DNA of 64,000 nucleotides from an uncultured Bacteroidota bacterium (GCA_937129385.1 CAKZNC010000220.1:96483-160482); one strand, 5' to 3'; shown: positions 46,901-55,420, counted from the stretch's first letter. Numbers and translations: made by a program. Notes: a model not told the origin generated them from the letters alone.

Positions 46901-48115
46901 ATGGGTGAGAGGAAATTACGGGAGAAATTACGGGAGGATGCTGAAAACAAAGGAACTCCCGTATTCAGGCTTCTGGAAAAATTAAACAGTCAGGAACCGG
47001 GGTCATCCACCGTATCTCACGAACATATTTGCGGAAAGTATGCCGATGGAAATCCATATAATGGGGTGTATGCAATGATTCATCCCGGAGAAGAAAAATG
47101 GGAATTCAGTGTTGCACAATCCGGGAATGGTACGCAGACGGTTTCATCGCTGGCGGGGAAATTTGAAAAGGAGACGGGAAAAAGTGTAAGGATCGCCTGG
47201 AATGGTGGATATATCCTCAACGCCGAGCTTGTGGGTAAGCTTGGAATGCCGGAATCATATATTGGTTCACCACTCGGACTCCTGGTAAGGGACGGAACCT
47301 GTCTTTGCCCGCCTCTTTTTAACAAGGCTGCATTTTTGATTGATAGTGAAGGTCGTTTATCTATCCGGCGGGTCAATTGCCGATCGGGACTTGTCATCAC
47401 GGCTGGTCACTCGAAGATCTCATTCGCTGCGACGGATTACAATACAGCCCATCCGCGGGAAGGCAAGCCTGCCTATTATGATCTGATGTATACTGAAGAG
47501 ATCCCTTTAAAAGGAAGAGTTTTAGTGAGGCTGTCCGGTCGCAGGGTAATGGAAATTTTACACAACAGTGGTGTCATGCCTAAGGAGATCGTACCGGTTG
47601 GACTTACCTTTTCGATCCCGGAGGAAAAGGTTCCCGACGACCTCATTGAGGGCACGGAGGTGAAGATCGAGATCAAGGGATTGAAAGGAGTACAGCAAGC
47701 AGTTGAAGCGGGTCCGCTTTTATTGAAGGAGGGAAAGCCGGTGATCGACATGGAGAAAGAGGGCTGGACCTCTTGTCATTCAATCGAGACCCAGGCAGCC
47801 AGACTGGATTACATGGATATGAGGGGACCGAAAATTGCCGTGGGACTCAACGAACAGGGAACCCTGGTGGTGCTTGCCATTCATGGAAGGATCAGGGAAT
47901 CGGTGGGTGCTACCCATACGGATATGGCCAGAATTTTAGCAAAACACGGCATGGATGTTGCCATGGGGTTCGATCCCGGCGGAAGCAGCACCCTGTATGT
48001 CGATGGAATAACTTTGAATATATCGCCCTACAACAGCAATTATGAATACAATGTTTATGCATTGCCTCCCGAACCCAGGGCAGTCTCAAATGCAATCCTT
48101 GGAACATTAAAATAG
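43949..48115 (+). CDS. Fusion: GT4 glycosyltransferase - unknown middle - phosphodiester glycosidase
   Basis: A 1388-residue protein with no signal peptide or membrane span, so apparently cytoplasmic. Residues about 50-580 form a GT-B, GT4-like transferase: HFMVDGVTVEVGKY at the start, NNNHDFYFEGG midway and LLPSKTEGRGLPIIEATACGTP (near 473) as the nucleotide-sugar site. Residues about 590-1030 are helix-rich and unrecognised. Residues about 1038-1388 match the NAGPA/phosphodiester glycosidase (DUF2233) domain: IAWNGGYI, EAGPLLLKEG, GATHTDMARIL and FDPGGSSTLYVDG (near 1340). The latter family removes a sugar from a sugar-1-phosphodiester. The next gene but one encodes a related GT4. Product unknown. 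Confidence 0.8.
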   Translation: MKSRNDLNSLLEKLRAEKADTWFDLGLFIDRFREEHALREEGFGGTYEDFSREIKKGGIGFITFHFMVDGVTVEVGKYAHLFERLYPGIFIHYIGGKFRNRSETLINPQYRKYQIPELAGFDEWDLYEAFFKTQLERGSRQYNQLVGKFWNQTLQLVEKIGTYIEEEGISILYVINVCSNPGNVSAALSLVLLSEFLSIPVINNNHDFYFEGGNSRFDRESKNLKKGPRDFFFTNAHLGELFSIIETIYPWESNLWMNVNINRSQSNQLIRYKGHNPARVAEIGTAVDTSVYTKNDKRRNINAFLQFEHILSRYGDQLTCFSVEDVEKRELVSEKDQVPILIGKQTGRVERFSSENIIFLQPTRIISRKRIELGISLIMKLLENREMRTRMNSTPNLKITLLISGPIATGHHPYFLELIRAYDLLMNEVPAEFRNRVYLALLMGEIDQQSFIERYDAPISIPDLYNIASLILLPSKTEGRGLPIIEATACGTPIFCCRYEPEAVYSEVVGEHLGEDDRLRVQEFRGKKISKRIVSDIIERVFFPHKYAEDTRHNIRTVQKRYSLEALSRNISSIVQKLHAQLQPEFYEAGEAKKAFMDYAEMMVAEDNNIHSLLHEENRQYLPGYGKLSFMLYLKSLIDPSFFRIEQQRVRGSVFYFAREILHNDPEIENIPEEKIEQFYRAVDRVFFITNGNQEVLHDHSMSYRHRNRRSYLYQQYTFQELTGVVNLLYMRIVQPAPHVKIDLSPQFFTDWNLALLQLSTSNYLAIDNRKLLIEKLKANLPIAYFPGEFIMYELEFFALQAIRSRLDLPIEKELTRDILERRHQNIAPVYIFAQKNKLGKQLNRREIENYIENGRSEELRILHAYRLIRIIQTNQLCVGIHFYQLGANAISTLVDIALQGGFLLTNRRHAALMTDIVNIDRFHIGRVRGELAANIMGIPPEAGYIQYVPAGLRATIAYPTPVQTALDLDRALHSEQYQKLKTSMGERKLREKLREDAENKGTPVFRLLEKLNSQEPGSSTVSHEHICGKYADGNPYNGVYAMIHPGEEKWEFSVAQSGNGTQTVSSLAGKFEKETGKSVRIAWNGGYILNAELVGKLGMPESYIGSPLGLLVRDGTCLCPPLFNKAAFLIDSEGRLSIRRVNCRSGLVITAGHSKISFAATDYNTAHPREGKPAYYDLMYTEEIPLKGRVLVRLSGRRVMEILHNSGVMPKEIVPVGLTFSIPEEKVPDDLIEGTEVKIEIKGLKGVQQAVEAGPLLLKEGKPVIDMEKEGWTSCHSIETQAARLDYMDMRGPKIAVGLNEQGTLVVLAIHGRIRESVGATHTDMARILAKHGMDVAMGFDPGGSSTLYVDGITLNISPYNSNYEYNVYALPPEPRAVSNAILGTLK

Positions 48116-48122
48116 CGGGAAG

Positions 48123-49253
48123 GTGGCTGGAATATATATACACGTACCATTTTGCAGAAAGGCATGTCATTATTGTGACTTTTACTTCACCGTAAGTCTG
48201 AAATATATTGATGATTATGTTGAGGCTCTTCTTGCCGAATTCTTGATCCGAAAAAAGGAAGGAGAAAACACGCCTGTAAAAACGATCTATCTTGGTGGAG
48301 GGACCCCATCGGTGCTGGAAAAGGATCACCTTTCCAGGATACTTGATCAGATCTCCGGAGTGTTTGGAATCGACGATGGAGCAGAATTGACCATTGAGGC
48401 AAATCCGGATGACCTCGAACGCCCGTATCTTATTGATCTTCGCGAGTTGGGATTCCGGAGGCTAAGCATAGGTGTTCAGTCGTTCCACCAATCTGACCTG
48501 GAACTGATGAACCGCTCCCATTCGGCCGAGCAATCATCAAGGAGTATTTTACAGGCCAAAGAGGCCGGAATTGACAATATCAATATGGACCTGATCTATG
48601 GCTTGCCAGGACTCTCCCAGAAAGGATGGGAAAAGAACCTCAAAACAACCATGGAACTTCCGGTGAATCATATTTCGGCTTATCATCTTACCTATGAGCC
48701 CAGAACAGTTTTTCACCACTGGAGAAAGAAGGGAAGACTGACAGAACTGCCTGAAGATACAAGTATCGAACAATACATGCTACTCAGGGAGATTACAGCT
48801 GTACATGGTTTTGAGCACTATGAGATTTCAAACTTTGCGCTACCGGGATTTCGTTCTGAACACAACAGCACCTACTGGTCGGGACAAGCATACCTTGGAT
48901 TCGGACCCTCAGCACACTCCTTTATGGGGAATGAGCGAAGATGGAACGTGGCTTCCCTGGGAAAGTACATTCAGAATATAAAGGACGGATCCCCAATGCA
49001 TGAATCAGAACAGCTCTCCATAGCGGATCAGTATAATGAAACACTGATAACATCCTTAAGGACCGACAGGGGAGTGGATCTTCAAATCATCCGGGAAAGA
49101 TATGGAGAAGATGCAAAGCAGGATCTCCTGGAAAGGGCCACGGTTTATATACAGCGGGAAGAGATGAAAAGGGAAGAAGATATTCTGAAAATGACGCCGG
49201 AGGGATGGTTGCGGTCAGACCTGATCATTTCCAACCTGATGATTGATGAATGA
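48123..49253 (+). CDS. hemW: Heme chaperone HemW (radical SAM, HemN-like)
   Basis: A 376-residue radical SAM protein with IHVPFCRKACHYCDF (the CxxxCxxC cluster motif), YLGGGTPSVL, IEANPDDL and RRLSIGVQSFH, and a C-terminal HemN-like domain. It is of the short HemW type, a heme-binding protein thought to deliver heme to membrane enzymes, and lacks the N-terminal extension of true HemN coproporphyrinogen dehydrogenases, with which it is often confused. It starts with GTG (48123) after GGGAAG, 7 bp past the fusion gene's stop, so the two are probably co-transcribed. It converges with the GT4 gene with a 2-bp gap. Confidence 0.92.
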   Translation: MAGIYIHVPFCRKACHYCDFYFTVSLKYIDDYVEALLAEFLIRKKEGENTPVKTIYLGGGTPSVLEKDHLSRILDQISGVFGIDDGAELTIEANPDDLERPYLIDLRELGFRRLSIGVQSFHQSDLELMNRSHSAEQSSRSILQAKEAGIDNINMDLIYGLPGLSQKGWEKNLKTTMELPVNHISAYHLTYEPRTVFHHWRKKGRLTELPEDTSIEQYMLLREITAVHGFEHYEISNFALPGFRSEHNSTYWSGQAYLGFGPSAHSFMGNERRWNVASLGKYIQNIKDGSPMHESEQLSIADQYNETLITSLRTDRGVDLQIIRERYGEDAKQDLLERATVYIQREEMKREEDILKMTPEGWLRSDLIISNLMIDE

Positions 49254-49255
49254 GT

Positions 49256-50545
49256 CTAGGCAAGCCCCGTTGCCTTATCGATCAGTTCTTCCAGTTTTTC
49301 CCGTAGGGTTTCATAGCTGAAGTATTTTTTGCCAAGGTCAAAATTGTATTCCGCAATTTCCCGGGCCCGCTGAGGTTTATGAATGACCTCAGAGATCTCT
49401 TCTATCGCTTTACCGGTGAGGTGATTTTCTTCCAGCATTACGGTTTTAAATCCCTTGCTGCCGATATCTGGCATATATACGGGCTTATAATTATTCACGA
49501 AGATGGGACGACGTGCAAGCACTGCCTCAACAAAAGCATTTCCAAAACCCTCATATGTGCTGAAATATGTGCATGCTGTTGAATGGGCATAGGCATCGGA
49601 TAGAGAAAACCTTACATCGCCATTGGAGGGCGACAGCCCTTTGTTATGGAATAGGTGATATGCAAACCTGACCTGGTTACTTAGTTTAAGGTCGTGGACC
49701 AGGTCCTGCAATTCATGGTAATACTCGCTCCCTGCGTCGTCAGCATAATTGCCGGTGATCACCAGCTTGATTCGGCCGTCGTTCAATTCAGATACCAGTT
49801 TGATGGCCACTTCAATTCCTTTTCGCCTGACGATCCTGGTAATCTGGTACAGGTAAATATCTTCTGCCCCGAAGCCCAGGTATTCCGGTAGTTGTGCGTT
49901 TTTTTCGTTTTTCACACCGAAAGGAACGTTAAAATCCATGACATTGGGGACAATGACGGATGAACGATTGAACCTCTCCTTCAAGGTGTTGCTGGCATTG
50001 GTATTGATCACGGCATGTACCGAATTTGGAGCCAGTAGCGGAAAGACGTTCTTCACAAACCGATTGACCTCATCATGTGTGGAGATGTAGCGGTACTCTC
50101 TTTCCCAGGCAAAGTCGTGGTCGTGGGTTATCGTTGGGAGCCCCAGTTTTTTGACGGCTTTGTTGATGGCCATTCCCATCTCAAGGTGTGAGGGAAGGGA
50201 AGAGGCATTTTCTGAGATCAGCAAATCGATCTTTTGGTCATGTACCCACTGGATGATCTTTTTATATATTACTTTCGAGTAGAGGTTCAGGTGTTCGATC
50301 AGCTCTTCGGGATCTGTTTCGGGTTGGAAAAATGCTTTTTTCTGACTCCAGTAACTTTCGGGAGAAAAAAAGGACATTTCCGGGACCAGGGTTTCTCTTT
50401 CCGGGTTCATGGCCCTTTCCTGGAACTGCCCTGAGATGATATAGATCTCATGCCCCATTGACTGGAGGACCTCGATCCATTTTTCGGTTTCAAGGGCGAC
50501 ACCGTCCACCCCCCCAATTCTACCGATGATGATCCCGATGTTCAT
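49256..50545 (-). CDS. GT4-family glycosyltransferase (sibling of the fusion's N-terminal domain)
   Basis: A 429-residue GT-B glycosyltransferase, cytoplasmic. It has IGRIGGVDGVALETEKW, THDHDFAWEREY, a linker NVMDFNVPFG and the donor-site region TYFSTYEGFGNAFVEAVLARRP. The first two motifs parallel VDGVTVEVGKY and NNHDFYFEGG in the 1388-residue fusion encoded just beyond hemW, so both probably belong to one GT4 subfamily acting on related substrates (inference). Donor and acceptor are unknown. It lies 30 bp after the coiled-coil protein gene. Confidence 0.85.
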   Translation of the reverse strand: MNIGIIIGRIGGVDGVALETEKWIEVLQSMGHEIYIISGQFQERAMNPERETLVPEMSFFSPESYWSQKKAFFQPETDPEELIEHLNLYSKVIYKKIIQWVHDQKIDLLISENASSLPSHLEMGMAINKAVKKLGLPTITHDHDFAWEREYRYISTHDEVNRFVKNVFPLLAPNSVHAVINTNASNTLKERFNRSSVIVPNVMDFNVPFGVKNEKNAQLPEYLGFGAEDIYLYQITRIVRRKGIEVAIKLVSELNDGRIKLVITGNYADDAGSEYYHELQDLVHDLKLSNQVRFAYHLFHNKGLSPSNGDVRFSLSDAYAHSTACTYFSTYEGFGNAFVEAVLARRPIFVNNYKPVYMPDIGSKGFKTVMLEENHLTGKAIEEISEVIHKPQRAREIAEYNFDLGKKYFSYETLREKLEELIDKATGLA

Positions 50546-50575
50546 AAACCAAGAAGTTTGTTTTTAAATCATGGG

Positions 50576-51463
50576 TCAGAGGGAAAACACATCGCTGCCG
50601 ATGATACTGCCATTTGCATAGAGTTCCACCTGGTATTCACCCGGTACTATTTCACCGTTATTGGTCCAGAATATCGATATCGGCAGGTCGGCATTTTCAT
50701 AGGTGACGGTTCGCGAAGCAGAGACAGGAACCTCTTGCTCATCGACAGTGATCACCTCCATATCGGGTGATCCAAGCGCCAGTCCGTCAGGTCTCACCAG
50801 GCGAAGATAGATGGTTTTCTCCCCTGGTTCAACGACTGAATTGGCACGGACAACAAAATCTGTACGGATTTTATCAATGCTCTTTATCCTTCTCCTGGGC
50901 CTGTTGTTTTCATTGATGGGTTCAACATAAATGTTTGAGGCCTGTAACGTGGAGGCCTTGTCCTTGATCTCTTCAAGTGCAGCCTTGTCTGTTTCAAGTT
51001 TTTCCTTTTCAGTTTTCAACTGTTGCTCTGTCCTTTTCAGCTGAACATTTTCAGCCATCAGTTCCTGATTTTTAGAATTCAGGGAGTCGATCTGTACGAT
51101 ATAGCTGCGAAGGACCGACCTCAGGGTTTCCATTTCACGTTTGTACATCCTGATCTTGTATGCATCGTCAGCTTGAATGGCAATCAGTCGGTTGATCTTC
51201 TCCTGCTGGATTGCCATTTCTTCCTGGATACGTGAGTTATCTGTTTCCAGGGAGTCGTATGAAACATAGATATTATTCAGCTCTTTTTCAAGGGAATCTT
51301 TTTCCATGGCAAAATAGACCCGGTTCTCCTCCAGCGCATCACTGGTTTGGTCAAAGTCCTTTTTCAGGTCGACCAACATATATACAGAAACAGCAAGCAC
51401 TACGGCCAGCAGTCCGATCACCCCATATAAAACGCCAACATTTGTTGTTTTTTTCTCAGTCAT
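50576..51463 (-). CDS. Membrane-anchored coiled-coil protein
   Basis: A 295-residue protein: short cytoplasmic start, one membrane span (VGVLYGVIGLLAVVLAVSVYMLV, about 9-31), a long coiled coil (about 32-170, dense in E/K/L/Q), a basic linker (NRPRRRIKSIDKI) and a C-terminal beta domain (about 195-295, with GEKTIYLRLVRPDG and GEYQVELYANG) probably in the periplasm. I do not recognise a named family; similar conserved proteins occur in Bacteroidales. The layout suggests an oligomeric envelope scaffold. A perfect TAnnTTTG promoter element lies 18 bp upstream. Confidence 0.75.
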   Translation of the reverse strand: MTEKKTTNVGVLYGVIGLLAVVLAVSVYMLVDLKKDFDQTSDALEENRVYFAMEKDSLEKELNNIYVSYDSLETDNSRIQEEMAIQQEKINRLIAIQADDAYKIRMYKREMETLRSVLRSYIVQIDSLNSKNQELMAENVQLKRTEQQLKTEKEKLETDKAALEEIKDKASTLQASNIYVEPINENNRPRRRIKSIDKIRTDFVVRANSVVEPGEKTIYLRLVRPDGLALGSPDMEVITVDEQEVPVSASRTVTYENADLPISIFWTNNGEIVPGEYQVELYANGSIIGSDVFSL

Positions 51464-51481
51464 TCTTGTCAGTTTTCTCTA

Positions 51482-51489
51482 CAAATATA
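51482..51489 (-). promoter_or_regulatory. Promoter -7 element TATATTTG for the coiled-coil protein
   Basis: Minus-strand TATATTTG, an exact TAnnTTTG match, sits 18 bp before the ATG, implying a leader of only about 10-13 nt. A CTTG lies 15 bp upstream, shorter than the usual 19-21 spacing. Confidence 0.45.
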
Positions 51490-51554
51490 TGCATTAGGAT
51501 TCTACAAGTTCATTCCATTGCTGATATAATCAAAGGTTCAGGAAGAGGTCATTA

Positions 51555-52490
51555 TTATTTGCCTGGTTCATTTTTCAGTTCACTCTCAGAAAGCCCATAT
51601 TTTTCATCTGACTCCCAATTTCCCATCGGCTCAACATGAACCATAACATCGTACACATTTTCGATGTCTTCTTTAATTACATCTTCAACATTTTTAGCGA
51701 TATCGTGTGCCTCTTTAACCGACAGATCGGGATTTACCTCAATATCCAGGTTGATCATATAATTTGATCCGATCTTTCGGGCCCTGGTCCGGTGTGGGTT
51801 ATGGGCGCCTTCCACTTTCCTTATTGCTTTGAACAAACTCCCGTATAATTCCGGATCATCCAGTCCGTCCATGAGCTCCGTATTGGACCTTAAAAAAATC
51901 ATTATTGCCTCTACCATGATAAAGATGCTGATGACCAATGCAATGATCTTATCAATAATTGCCACTTCAAACAATACAGTTGCTAGCAGACCAATCAGAA
52001 CTGCCAATGAGATGAGCATATCGTTCCTCATGTGAATACCCATTGTTGAAAACATGTTGCTGTTATTCTTTTTCCCGACCCACTTCAGGTACAAGCTCAA
52101 TGAGATCTTGCCCGCCATTGAGAACAGTGTCACATATATTGCAATCATTGAAGGAATCCCGGCAACTTCATTATTGAGCAGCCGCTCGATGGTGGAAATT
52201 GCAAGCTGTGCACCGGCGAGGAATATGAGCATGGACAGCACCTTTGTTGCCACGGTATCGGCCTTCACATATCCGTAAGGAAATTTGATGTTGGGAGGCT
52301 TTGAGACCACGCGGGCAGCAACGAGTGTAACGATGGAACTAATGATGTCTGCAGAGGAGTCGATCCCGTCGGCAATAACAGCAAAACTACCCGAGATAAA
52401 TCCAACGATCAGCTTGAGTGTGGCCAGGAGTGCATTTCCAACGATCGAAACCCATGAAGCAAATATGATTTGTCTGTTCTTTTTTTTCAT
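51555..52490 (-). CDS. Cation diffusion facilitator, FieF-like
   Basis: A 311-residue inner-membrane metal/proton antiporter with six spans and a cytoplasmic metallochaperone-like C-terminal domain. The transport site is DSSAD on span 2 (Asp44, Asp48) with HMRND on span 5. This Asp-Asp/His-Asp set is typical of FieF/MMT-type members that move Fe, Zn or Mn, unlike the His-Asp set of the neighbouring CDF. It exports excess metal from the cytoplasm. It starts 4 bp after the second CDF gene's stop, as the last of the zupT-CDF-CDF operon. Confidence 0.9.
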   Translation of the reverse strand: MKKKNRQIIFASWVSIVGNALLATLKLIVGFISGSFAVIADGIDSSADIISSIVTLVAARVVSKPPNIKFPYGYVKADTVATKVLSMLIFLAGAQLAISTIERLLNNEVAGIPSMIAIYVTLFSMAGKISLSLYLKWVGKKNNSNMFSTMGIHMRNDMLISLAVLIGLLATVLFEVAIIDKIIALVISIFIMVEAIMIFLRSNTELMDGLDDPELYGSLFKAIRKVEGAHNPHRTRARKIGSNYMINLDIEVNPDLSVKEAHDIAKNVEDVIKEDIENVYDVMVHVEPMGNWESDEKYGLSESELKNEPGK

Positions 52491-52494
52491 TTTA

Positions 52495-53418
52495 TTAATG
52501 TGATCCGGAAATCAACCCCTTTCCATGGGGGGCATCAAATTCGAATTGCAGGGTGATATGTTGAATATGAAACCTTTTCCTGAGCAGCCGCTCCACTTTG
52601 TCTCTTATCACCTGTATTTCGCTGATCTTAAGATCCGCTCCAACTTCGATATGCGCCTCAAGATGGATTTCGCTTTCACTCAGGTTCCAGACATGCAGGT
52701 GATGGATGCTGGTGATCTCGGGAAATGCTTCAACCTTGTATTGAATTTTTTTAAGGTCAAGGTGTTCGGGGGTTGACTGCATCAGGATATTCACTGCCTC
52801 TTTCAGTATAATGTAAGATTCGCGGATCAGGTAAAGTCCGATCAGGAAGGTAACCAGGGGGTCCAGCCAGTAGATCTCAAACAACTGGATTGCTGCTGCG
52901 GCCAGCACAACAACTACTGAAGAGAGGCTGTCTCCGATCAGGTGCACATATGCAGCCTTTACATTGATGCTTTTTTTGGAATCATTATGAAGCAGTGCAA
53001 CAGCCAGCACATTTGCCCCCAGTCCGATCATGGCAACAATGATCACAATCAGTGATTTGACCGGCTCGGGATCCTGAAGCCTTATCCAGGCCTCTTTGAA
53101 CAGATAGAAACAGATGATGATGAGAATGACCGCATTGAGCAAAGCGGCCAGAATTTCCACACGTTTATAGCCAAAGGTTTTCTTTGCGTCAGCCTTGCGT
53201 TTGCCCATTCTTATCGCCACATATGCGATGAAGGTGGCAAATGTATCACTCAGGTTATGCAGGGCGTCGGACAGAAGCGCCAGGCTGTTGGACAGGATTC
53301 CGCCCGCAATCTCAACAACCGTGATCACAAGGTTCAATAAAGTGGCCACAAGCAGGTTTTTATCATTTACCGGCTTGTGATGATAGTTTTTATATCTTTT
53401 CTTCTTTTTTTCCTCCAT
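52495..53418 (-). CDS. Cation diffusion facilitator, CzcD/ZitB-like zinc exporter
   Basis: A 307-residue six-span CDF transporter. The span-2 site DALHNLSD and the span-5 site HLIGDSLSS give the His-Asp/His-Asp arrangement associated with zinc (and cadmium) selectivity. The N-terminus is Lys/His-rich (KKKRYKNYHHK). The C-terminal domain with ITSIHHLHVWNLSESEIHLEAHIEV is the usual CzcD-type tail. It probably exports zinc. It is 1 bp from zupT upstream and 4 bp from the FieF-like gene downstream. Confidence 0.92.
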   Translation of the reverse strand: MEEKKKKRYKNYHHKPVNDKNLLVATLLNLVITVVEIAGGILSNSLALLSDALHNLSDTFATFIAYVAIRMGKRKADAKKTFGYKRVEILAALLNAVILIIICFYLFKEAWIRLQDPEPVKSLIVIIVAMIGLGANVLAVALLHNDSKKSINVKAAYVHLIGDSLSSVVVVLAAAAIQLFEIYWLDPLVTFLIGLYLIRESYIILKEAVNILMQSTPEHLDLKKIQYKVEAFPEITSIHHLHVWNLSESEIHLEAHIEVGADLKISEIQVIRDKVERLLRKRFHIQHITLQFEFDAPHGKGLISGSH

Positions 53419-53419
53419 T

Positions 53420-54244
53420 TTAAATAAACAATAACAGGCTCAGAGCCATTACAGCCATTCCGCTAATAAACCCATAGATGGAATAGTGATGATGTCCAAA
53501 CTCCTCTGCTGTGGGGAGCAGCTCATCAATGGAAATAAACACCATGATTCCTGCAACTGAAGCAAACAGGAATCCAAATACACCATGAGGGATCTCATTG
53601 CTGTTAAAAAAGACTGAGAGGATCAGGAATGCTGTAAGTGCCCCCACAGGTTCTGCCAGTCCGGAAACCAATGAAAGTAAAAACCCCTTTTTCTTATTAC
53701 CGGTACCATAAGAAATGGGGACAGACACCGCAATTCCCTCCGGAATATTGTGGATGGCAATCGCAATGGCAACCGGAACCGCCAGTTCAGGCTCTGACAG
53801 TCCGGCAAGAAATGTGGCGATCCCTTCAGGAAAATTATGAATTGCAATGGCCAGTGCTGTAAACAACCCCATTCTAACAAGTCGGGGATCTTTGTAAACA
53901 TTAGACATCTTCACATCTTCGATCCGCTTCACTTCATGCGGGTTTTCATAGGAAGGAATCAGTTTATCGATCAGGGCAATGACGAAAACTCCGGTAAAAA
54001 ATGCAAGCACCGTTATCCAGGCACCGCCAGGGGTTCCATATACGAGTTTCAAAGAATCACCGGCCTTGGAGAGGATCTCAACGAATGATACGTAGATCAT
54101 CACCCCGGCAGAGAACCCCAGGCTGGCGGACAAGAATTTTGTGTTTGTCTTTTTTGTAAAAAATGCAAGGGCACTTCCGATCCCGGTTGATAACCCGGCA
54201 AATACTGTCAATCCAAATGCAAACCAAAAATTACCAATATCCAT
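53420..54244 (-). CDS. zupT: ZIP-family zinc transporter ZupT
   Basis: A 274-residue eight-span ZIP transporter importing zinc and perhaps other divalent metals. The paired metal-site motifs [12 protein letters not shown] (span 4) and [14 protein letters not shown] (span 5) are intact, as is the ZupT-type start ([13 protein letters not shown]). It is the first gene of an operon with two CDF exporters (gaps 1 and 4 bp). Import and export in one transcript is surprising and may point to one of them running in a different membrane context or to shared metal-dependent control. No Zur or Fur box could be confirmed upstream. Confidence 0.92.
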   Translation of the reverse strand: MDIGNFWFAFGLTVFAGLSTGIGSALAFFTKKTNTKFLSASLGFSAGVMIYVSFVEILSKAGDSLKLVYGTPGGAWITVLAFFTGVFVIALIDKLIPSYENPHEVKRIEDVKMSNVYKDPRLVRMGLFTALAIAIHNFPEGIATFLAGLSEPELAVPVAIAIAIHNIPEGIAVSVPISYGTGNKKKGFLLSLVSGLAEPVGALTAFLILSVFFNSNEIPHGVFGFLFASVAGIMVFISIDELLPTAEEFGHHHYSIYGFISGMAVMALSLLLFI

Positions 54245-54296
54245 GCACCAGTGAGAATTAAATCAATATCATCATTTTCGGGCGCAATCCCCGCAT

Positions 54297-54312
54297 ATCG
54301 CGGATCCGCGAT
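54297..54312. repeat. Perfect 16-bp palindrome between lgt and zupT
   Basis: ATCGCGGATCCGCGAT is a perfect palindrome in the 86-bp gap between the lgt stop and the zupT start. A partly matching outer pair, GCAATC/GATTG, extends it. There is no T-run, so it is not a standard terminator. It could be an operator for the metal operon or a small hairpin; this cannot be decided from sequence. Confidence 0.35.
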
Positions 54313-54330
54313 TGAGCTGACTGATTGTGC

Positions 54331-55206
54331 TTATTTCTTTTTCTTTTTGTCCTGCTTTGCTTTTTCAGGAATTGGGGTTTTGGAAAAATATTTCGGTTTT
54401 TTCCCTGTATATACAATTAAAAGAACGCCAATGAGAATAAAGGGCAGACTTAGCCACTGCCCCATGTTCAGCAACATTCCCGATTCAAAAGATACCTGGT
54501 CGCGTTTGATAAATTCAATAAAGAACCTGGCTGCGAAAAGCAATATCAGGAAGATCCCGAAAATAAGTCCGTCCCTGATCTCGTCTTTCCGCCTTTTATA
54601 GAATATGAACAGGATGACAAAGATCAGCAGGTAGCTCAGGGCTTCGTAAATCTGGGTGGGATGGCTTGGAACATTCTGCAGGATCTCTCCCGTATTGGGA
54701 TCCCTTACCACATCCCTGACAAAGAGAAATGCCCAGGGAACATCCGTGGCCCTGCCGTATATCTCAGAATTGAAAAGGTTCCCGGTACGGATAAATGCAC
54801 CACCAAGCGGGACGACGATCACGATTCTGTCCATCAGCCAGAGGAATGAGAGTTTGTGTTTCCTTATATAGAGCCACAAAGCTAGCACTATTCCGATAGC
54901 AGCACCATGACTGGCCAGTCCGCCCTCCCATATCTTAAGAATCTCAACGGGGTTTTTCAGGTAGAATGCGGGTTCATAAAAAAGGCAATGGCCAAGGCGG
55001 GCACCGGCGATCGTACCTATGGCCACATAGATCAGGAGCTGATCGAGCATTTCAGCATCCAGGCGCTTAATTTTGAGGGCCTTTGTAAATACAAGGTAAC
55101 CCGAAAGGAATGCACCAGCAAACATCAGGCCGTACCACCGGATCGATAGTCCGCCAATGCTGAAAATTTCTGGATCAACATTCCAGGTGATATAATTCAG
55201 TATCAT
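54331..55206 (-). CDS. lgt: Prolipoprotein diacylglyceryl transferase
   Basis: A 291-residue seven-span inner-membrane enzyme that moves diacylglycerol from phosphatidylglycerol to the lipobox Cys, the first step of lipoprotein maturation. Conserved segments include IRWYGLMFAGAF, ARLGHCLFYEP, GGLASHGAAIG, the Lgt signature GAFIRTGNLFNSEIYG, and SHPTQIYEAL. A Lys-rich tail (KAKQDKKKKK) is in the cytoplasm. The many lipobox proteins in this window are its likely substrates. It is minus strand, 86 bp before zupT. Confidence 0.96.
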   Translation of the reverse strand: MILNYITWNVDPEIFSIGGLSIRWYGLMFAGAFLSGYLVFTKALKIKRLDAEMLDQLLIYVAIGTIAGARLGHCLFYEPAFYLKNPVEILKIWEGGLASHGAAIGIVLALWLYIRKHKLSFLWLMDRIVIVVPLGGAFIRTGNLFNSEIYGRATDVPWAFLFVRDVVRDPNTGEILQNVPSHPTQIYEALSYLLIFVILFIFYKRRKDEIRDGLIFGIFLILLFAARFFIEFIKRDQVSFESGMLLNMGQWLSLPFILIGVLLIVYTGKKPKYFSKTPIPEKAKQDKKKKK

Positions 55207-55387
55207 GTTGTTGTGTTTTTGAAGGGATAAAGCTACAAATTATATACTATTCTTACTCACACAGAGTTTAATTAAATACACCCTCGGGTTACTCTCCCTG
55301 CAAGAAGGAGAAATTTCCGCTATTTTCCAGCCAGCTGTTTGAAAAAAAATTTGCGGGGATGCTTCTCATACGCACGGAGAGAGATTT

Positions 55388-55420
55388 TTTGCAGAACAGA
55401 TGATGGAATAACTATCTTTG
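55388..55420 (+). promoter_or_regulatory. Full Bacteroidota promoter TTTG-N21-TATCTTTG
   Basis: The -33 box TTTG (55388-55391) and the -7 box TATCTTTG (55413-55420) are separated by 21 bp, matching the sigma-ABfr consensus. The ATG of the Ig-like lipoprotein gene begins 10 bp after the -7 box, so the transcript would be almost leaderless. This is the best-formed promoter in the window. Confidence 0.7.
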
